DNA from: JBBQTU01 sp038213005
Lineage (GTDB): Bacteria; Planctomycetota; Phycisphaerae; Tepidisphaerales; Tepidisphaeraceae
Length of the DNA stretch: 7,464 bases
Assembly (NCBI GenBank): GCA_038213005.1
Contig: JBBQTU010000209.1
Location: 1-7,464, forward strand
Reading direction: 5' to 3'
Positions 5,029-7,464 of this stretch are shown one piece after another. The notes under the pieces are model-generated. The model worked only from the letters and a program-made list of their open reading frames with translations, was not told the DNA's origin and did no database searches. Positions within the stretch are counted from its first letter, which is position 1. Each line of letters begins with the position of its first letter. The translations under genes and the position numbers were made by a program.

Positions 5029-6780
5029 ATGCCGCCACTGCTGCCGATGACCCGCCAGGAGATGCACCGCCTGGGCTGGGAGGAGCTCGATATCCTCCTG
5101 GTCAGCGGCGATGCCTACGTGGATCATCCCTCCTTCGGAGCCCCTCTCCTGGGGCGGTGGCTGGTGGCGCACGGCTATCGCGTGGGCATCGTCGCCCAGC
5201 CGCGCTGGACCAATACCGACGACATTGCCCGCATGGGCCGCCCCAAACTCTTCGCCGGCGTGACGGCCGGCGCGCTGGACTCCATGCTGGCCCACTACAC
5301 CGCCTTTCGCAAAAAACGCCACGATGATGCCTACACCCCCGGCGGGCAGTGCGGCGCCCGCCCCAACCGCGCTGCCATCGTCTACAGCAGCCTGGTGAAA
5401 CAGGCGTTTCCCAAGCTGCCCATCGTCCTGGGCGGCATCGAGGCATCGCTTCGCCGCATCACCCACTACGACTTCTGGACCGAGAAACTCCGCCGCTCCA
5501 TCCTGCTGGACACCAAGGCCGATCTGATTCTCTACGGCATGGCCGAACGCGGGATCCTGCAGGTTGCCGACCGTCTTCGCGATGGCCGGCCGCTCATCGA
5601 CCCAAGCCTCAGCGGCGCAGCGTACATGGGCGATCCGGCCGGCATCCCCGCCGCCTCGCCGGTCGTGCTGCTTCCCTCGCATGAGCAGATGCTCGAAGCC
5701 CCTGCCAAACTCATGGAAGCCACGCTCGCCGTCGAGCAGCAGGTCCATCACGGCAACACCTGGGCCATCCAGCCGGTCGAAGGCCGCTCGCTGATCCTCA
5801 CCCCGCTCCAGCCGCTGACCACCGAGGAGTTGGACCAGCTCTACGCGATGCCCTTCAAACGCGAGCCGCATCCCTCGTACACCCAGAGCATTCCCGCGGC
5901 CGAGATGATCCGCTTCAGCATGAACAGCCATCGCGGCTGCGGCGGGGGGTGCTCGTTCTGCGCCCTGGCGATCCACCAGGGCCGCACCATCCGCTCGCGG
6001 AGCAAAGCCTCCCTGTTGAAGGAGGCCCAGGAACTCACGCGCCATCCGAAATTCGCCGGCAGCATCAGCGACGTGGGCGGCCCCAGCGGCAACATGTGGC
6101 AGGCCTTCTGCGATGATGACCCCGCACGCTGCGGGCGCTCCAGTTGCCTCACTCCCACGGTCTGCCCGCACTTCGTCGTCGACCAGATGGCGACCCTCAA
6201 CCTGCTCCGCGAGATGCAGAAGCTGCCCAAGGTCAAACACGTCCGCATCGCCAGCGGCATCCGCCACGACCTGGCCGTGAAGGACCCGCAGTATGTCAGT
6301 GCCCTGGTCCGCGAATTCGTCGGCGGCCAGCTCAAGATCGCCCCGGAACACCTCACCGACTCGGTCCTGCGCCTGATGCGAAAGCCCGGCCGAAAAGTCT
6401 TCGAGCAGTTCCTGGACATGTTCGATCGCGAGTGTCACGCGGCCGGCAAAGAGCAGTACGTCATCCCCTACCTGATGTCCGCCTTCCCCGGCTGCACCGA
6501 CCGCGACATGCTCGAACTGGGCACCTGGCTGAAAAAGCGCGGCTGGAAACCCCAGCAGGTCCAGTGCTTCATCCCGCTGCCCGGCACCGTCGCCGCCGCC
6601 ATGTACTACGCCGGGACCGATCCCTCCGGCCAGCCCATCCCCGTCGCCCGCACCGATGCCCAGCGCCTTCGCATGCACCACACCCTCATCGGCGACAGCG
6701 CCACTCCCGCCCCCGGCCGCGCCGCCCAGTTCCATCGCCCCGGCCGTGCGCCCAACCCGGGTCCTGCCCGCCGCCACTGA
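5029..6780 (+). CDS. ygiQ: YgiQ family radical SAM protein (UPF0313)
   Basis: This is a radical SAM enzyme expected to hold a 4Fe-4S cluster that cleaves S-adenosylmethionine; the family's substrate is, to my knowledge, not settled. In the 583 residues, the N-terminal region (21-60: DILLVSGDAYVDHPSFG, then GYRVGIVAQPRW) is the highly conserved YgiQ signature. It is followed by GGIEASLRRITHYDFW, and by the radical SAM motif CGGGCSFC with cysteines 304, 308 and 311, matching CxxxCxxC. After it come ISDVGGPSGNMW and further cysteines in the segment ending CPHFV. The protein keeps the family's C-terminal part up to PLPGTVAAAMYYAG but then stops after about 60 Pro/Arg-rich residues, shorter than the 739-residue E. 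coli protein. ATG 5029 was chosen because conserved sequence begins about 18 residues later and the upstream extension is unlike the family; ATG 5047 is an alternative. No good ribosome binding site is visible. It stands alone. Confidence 0.95.
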   Translation: MPPLLPMTRQEMHRLGWEELDILLVSGDAYVDHPSFGAPLLGRWLVAHGYRVGIVAQPRWTNTDDIARMGRPKLFAGVTAGALDSMLAHYTAFRKKRHDDAYTPGGQCGARPNRAAIVYSSLVKQAFPKLPIVLGGIEASLRRITHYDFWTEKLRRSILLDTKADLILYGMAERGILQVADRLRDGRPLIDPSLSGAAYMGDPAGIPAASPVVLLPSHEQMLEAPAKLMEATLAVEQQVHHGNTWAIQPVEGRSLILTPLQPLTTEELDQLYAMPFKREPHPSYTQSIPAAEMIRFSMNSHRGCGGGCSFCALAIHQGRTIRSRSKASLLKEAQELTRHPKFAGSISDVGGPSGNMWQAFCDDDPARCGRSSCLTPTVCPHFVVDQMATLNLLREMQKLPKVKHVRIASGIRHDLAVKDPQYVSALVREFVGGQLKIAPEHLTDSVLRLMRKPGRKVFEQFLDMFDRECHAAGKEQYVIPYLMSAFPGCTDRDMLELGTWLKKRGWKPQQVQCFIPLPGTVAAAMYYAGTDPSGQPIPVARTDAQRLRMHHTLIGDSATPAPGRAAQFHRPGRAPNPGPARRH

Positions 6781-6800
6781 GCCCCCCGCAACCCGCAGAC

Positions 6801-6907
6801 TTACGTGCGATCGGAGGGGCAAGATGCGCACGTGTTTCAGGGGTGGGGGGAGGGGGTCGGGAGAGCAGTCCTGACAAGGAGTTACGTGCGATTGGGGGGG
6901 TCAGATG
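6801..6907. repeat. Imperfect 26-bp direct repeat, period 81
   Basis: Bases 6801-6826 and 6882-6907 match at 22 of 26 positions. Both begin TTACGTGCGAT, continue with a G-rich block and end AGATG. The first copy also forms a 7-bp stem, ACGTGCG (6803-6809) with CGCACGT (6827-6833). The G-quadruplex motif lies between the copies. This looks like part of a dispersed intergenic repeat family rather than a gene. Confidence 0.7.
6840..6861 (+). other. Putative G-quadruplex motif downstream of ygiQ
   Basis: Four guanine runs of 4, 6, 5 and 3 bases are separated by loops of only T, A and TC. This meets the usual quadruplex pattern with very short loops. It is on the coding strand about 60 bases past the ygiQ stop, so it would be in the ygiQ mRNA if transcription reads through. 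Confidence 0.65.
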
Positions 6908-6966
6908 ATCAAGTTTCCTTCGTCATTGTCAACCAGTCATAAGTCATCGGGCGAGAACAGAAGCTG

Positions 6967-6987
6967 TTGATTGGTGATTGTTGATTG
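6967..6987. repeat. Three tandem 7-base units, TTGATTG type
   Basis: TTGATTG (6967-6973), GTGATTG (6974-6980) and TTGATTG (6981-6987) follow without gaps; the middle unit differs by one base. This is a small heptanucleotide tandem repeat in non-coding sequence. Confidence 0.75.
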
Positions 6988-7174
6988 AGAGCATAATCGC
7001 ACCTGTTCGGTACTTACCTCGGAGGGCAGGGTCGGACAGGGCTGGTTCGATTGTCGGCGGTAAGTGGCCGGATATTAAGTTTTCAACAGAGCACCAGAGT
7101 CGGCGCGCACACTCGGCGTAACGGCTACGTGTGGTGAGTATAGGATAGGGAGATGGACGGGTCAAGTGCAATAG

Positions 7175-7463
7175 CTACGTCGCCCTTGGAATGCCCTCCC
7201 CCCTTGGAGTCTCCCCCTTTTGCTTCTCGCGGCGGCGGGCTAATAGGCCGGCGAGGCTAAGGAGGGCCAGGCTGGTGGAGGCGGGCTCGGGGACCAGGGC
7301 GGTAAGGCTGGGGATGTTTGGACAGTGTGCCGAATCGGCCGACGGCGGGGAAGTCGGCGGTGGGCTGGCCGGTGAGGGGGGAGGAGGCGGTGACGCTGGC
7401 GAAGGCGGAAGGGGCGGCGAGGGCGAGGCAGAGGGCGGCGGAGAGGAGGAGCGGAACACCCGG
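7175..7463 (-). pseudogene. Remnant of a secreted PEP-CTERM protein, frameshifted; start beyond window
   Basis: PEP-CTERM proteins are exported through a signal peptide and sorted at the envelope by an archaeosortase/exosortase-type enzyme acting on a C-terminal Pro-Glu-Pro tail. Here both ends are visible but in different frames. The frame starting at 7463 reads PLLLSAALCLALAAPSAFAS, a good signal peptide with an AxA cleavage site. It continues VTASSPLTGQPTADFPAVGRFGTLS, then loses sense and stops at 7259-7257. The frame one base over carries VPEPAST, a hydrophobic stretch and LLARRRE (7294-7226), a textbook tail, and runs to a TAG at 7177-7175. Only about 35 residues separate signal and tail, so most of a normal protein body is absent as well. 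The upstream part of the tail frame is a Pro/Ser-rich shadow. Best reading: an internal deletion left a frameshifted remnant; a single base error in a very short real gene is the alternative. Confidence 0.55.
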
Positions 7464-7464
7464 C

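Larger units (their letters stand above)
6781..7174. other. Intergenic region with repeats, no gene seen
   Basis: Between the ygiQ stop and the broken PEP-CTERM gene I see no credible gene; a 75-codon minus-strand ORF at 6944-7171 lacks family likeness and overlaps repeat sequence. The stretch holds an imperfect direct repeat, a G-quadruplex motif, a 7-base tandem repeat (each listed separately), and an inverted repeat ACTTACC (7012-7018) / GGTAAGT (7059-7065). No intrinsic terminator for ygiQ is obvious. Confidence 0.6.

Noticed and set aside
4906..6831. 641-codon minus-strand ORF opposite ygiQ
   Set aside because: It mirrors the ygiQ gene with Gly/Ala/Val-rich, domain-free sequence; the plus strand carries the conserved radical SAM cysteines.
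6905..6932. Perfect TTGACA -35 hexamer on the minus strand (6932-6927)
   Set aside because: No acceptable -10 lies 16-18 bases downstream (ATCATC or similar) and no gene follows on that strand before ygiQ's antisense side.
6944..7171. 75-codon minus-strand ORF
   Set aside because: No ribosome binding site or family likeness, and its C-terminal part is read from the TTGATTG tandem repeat.
7124..7180. GCTACGT direct repeat (7124-7130 and 7174-7180) as a possible target-site duplication
   Set aside because: Only 7 bases, with 43 bases between copies and no inverted ends or transposase; expected by chance often enough.

Overview
The window is GC-rich DNA, most likely from a planctomycete-type bacterium (Planctomycetota, perhaps Phycisphaerae). 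The taxonomic guess is an inference. It rests on a PEP-CTERM sorting tail, a single prepilin with an FTLIE motif, a bacterial RRM/RGG protein, GTG starts, and interspersed ATTTCGGATTTCG-like and TTGATTG-like short repeats. Nothing here is a phage, plasmid, CRISPR or obvious defence system; most of the window is ordinary housekeeping and accessory chromosome.

Layout: bases 1-306 are mostly non-coding, with a possible truncated minus-strand ORF at the edge. dnaG (DNA primase) lies on the minus strand at 307-2211. Upstream of it, also on the minus strand, is a hexapeptide-repeat O-acetyltransferase of the serine acetyltransferase type (2322-2906). Its last residues are encoded inside a short interspersed inverted repeat, and its mRNA may be leaderless. 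Diverging from it on the plus strand are a small membrane-anchored protein (3053-3298) and a GspH/FimT-like prepilin (3444-4007), the latter ending at a strong intrinsic terminator. Convergent to the prepilin is a minus-strand RRM RNA-binding protein with a long Gly/Arg tail (4106-4525). Its 5' leader holds five GGCC-core blocks that can pair in mutually exclusive ways next to the ribosome binding site. A hairpin-rich gap leads to a plus-strand YgiQ-family radical SAM protein (5029-6780). The last 680 bases hold imperfect direct repeats, a strong G-quadruplex motif, a 7-base tandem repeat, and what looks like a broken PEP-CTERM gene running in from the right edge.

The genes do not form one pathway. 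The facing genes (acetyltransferase against small protein, prepilin against RRM gene, RRM gene against ygiQ) suggest several independent short transcription units; only dnaG and the acetyltransferase share strand and order closely enough to be co-transcribed. The most interesting points are the RRM leader, the broken PEP-CTERM gene, and the repeat that has become the C-terminus of the acetyltransferase. I found no convincing new multi-gene system.
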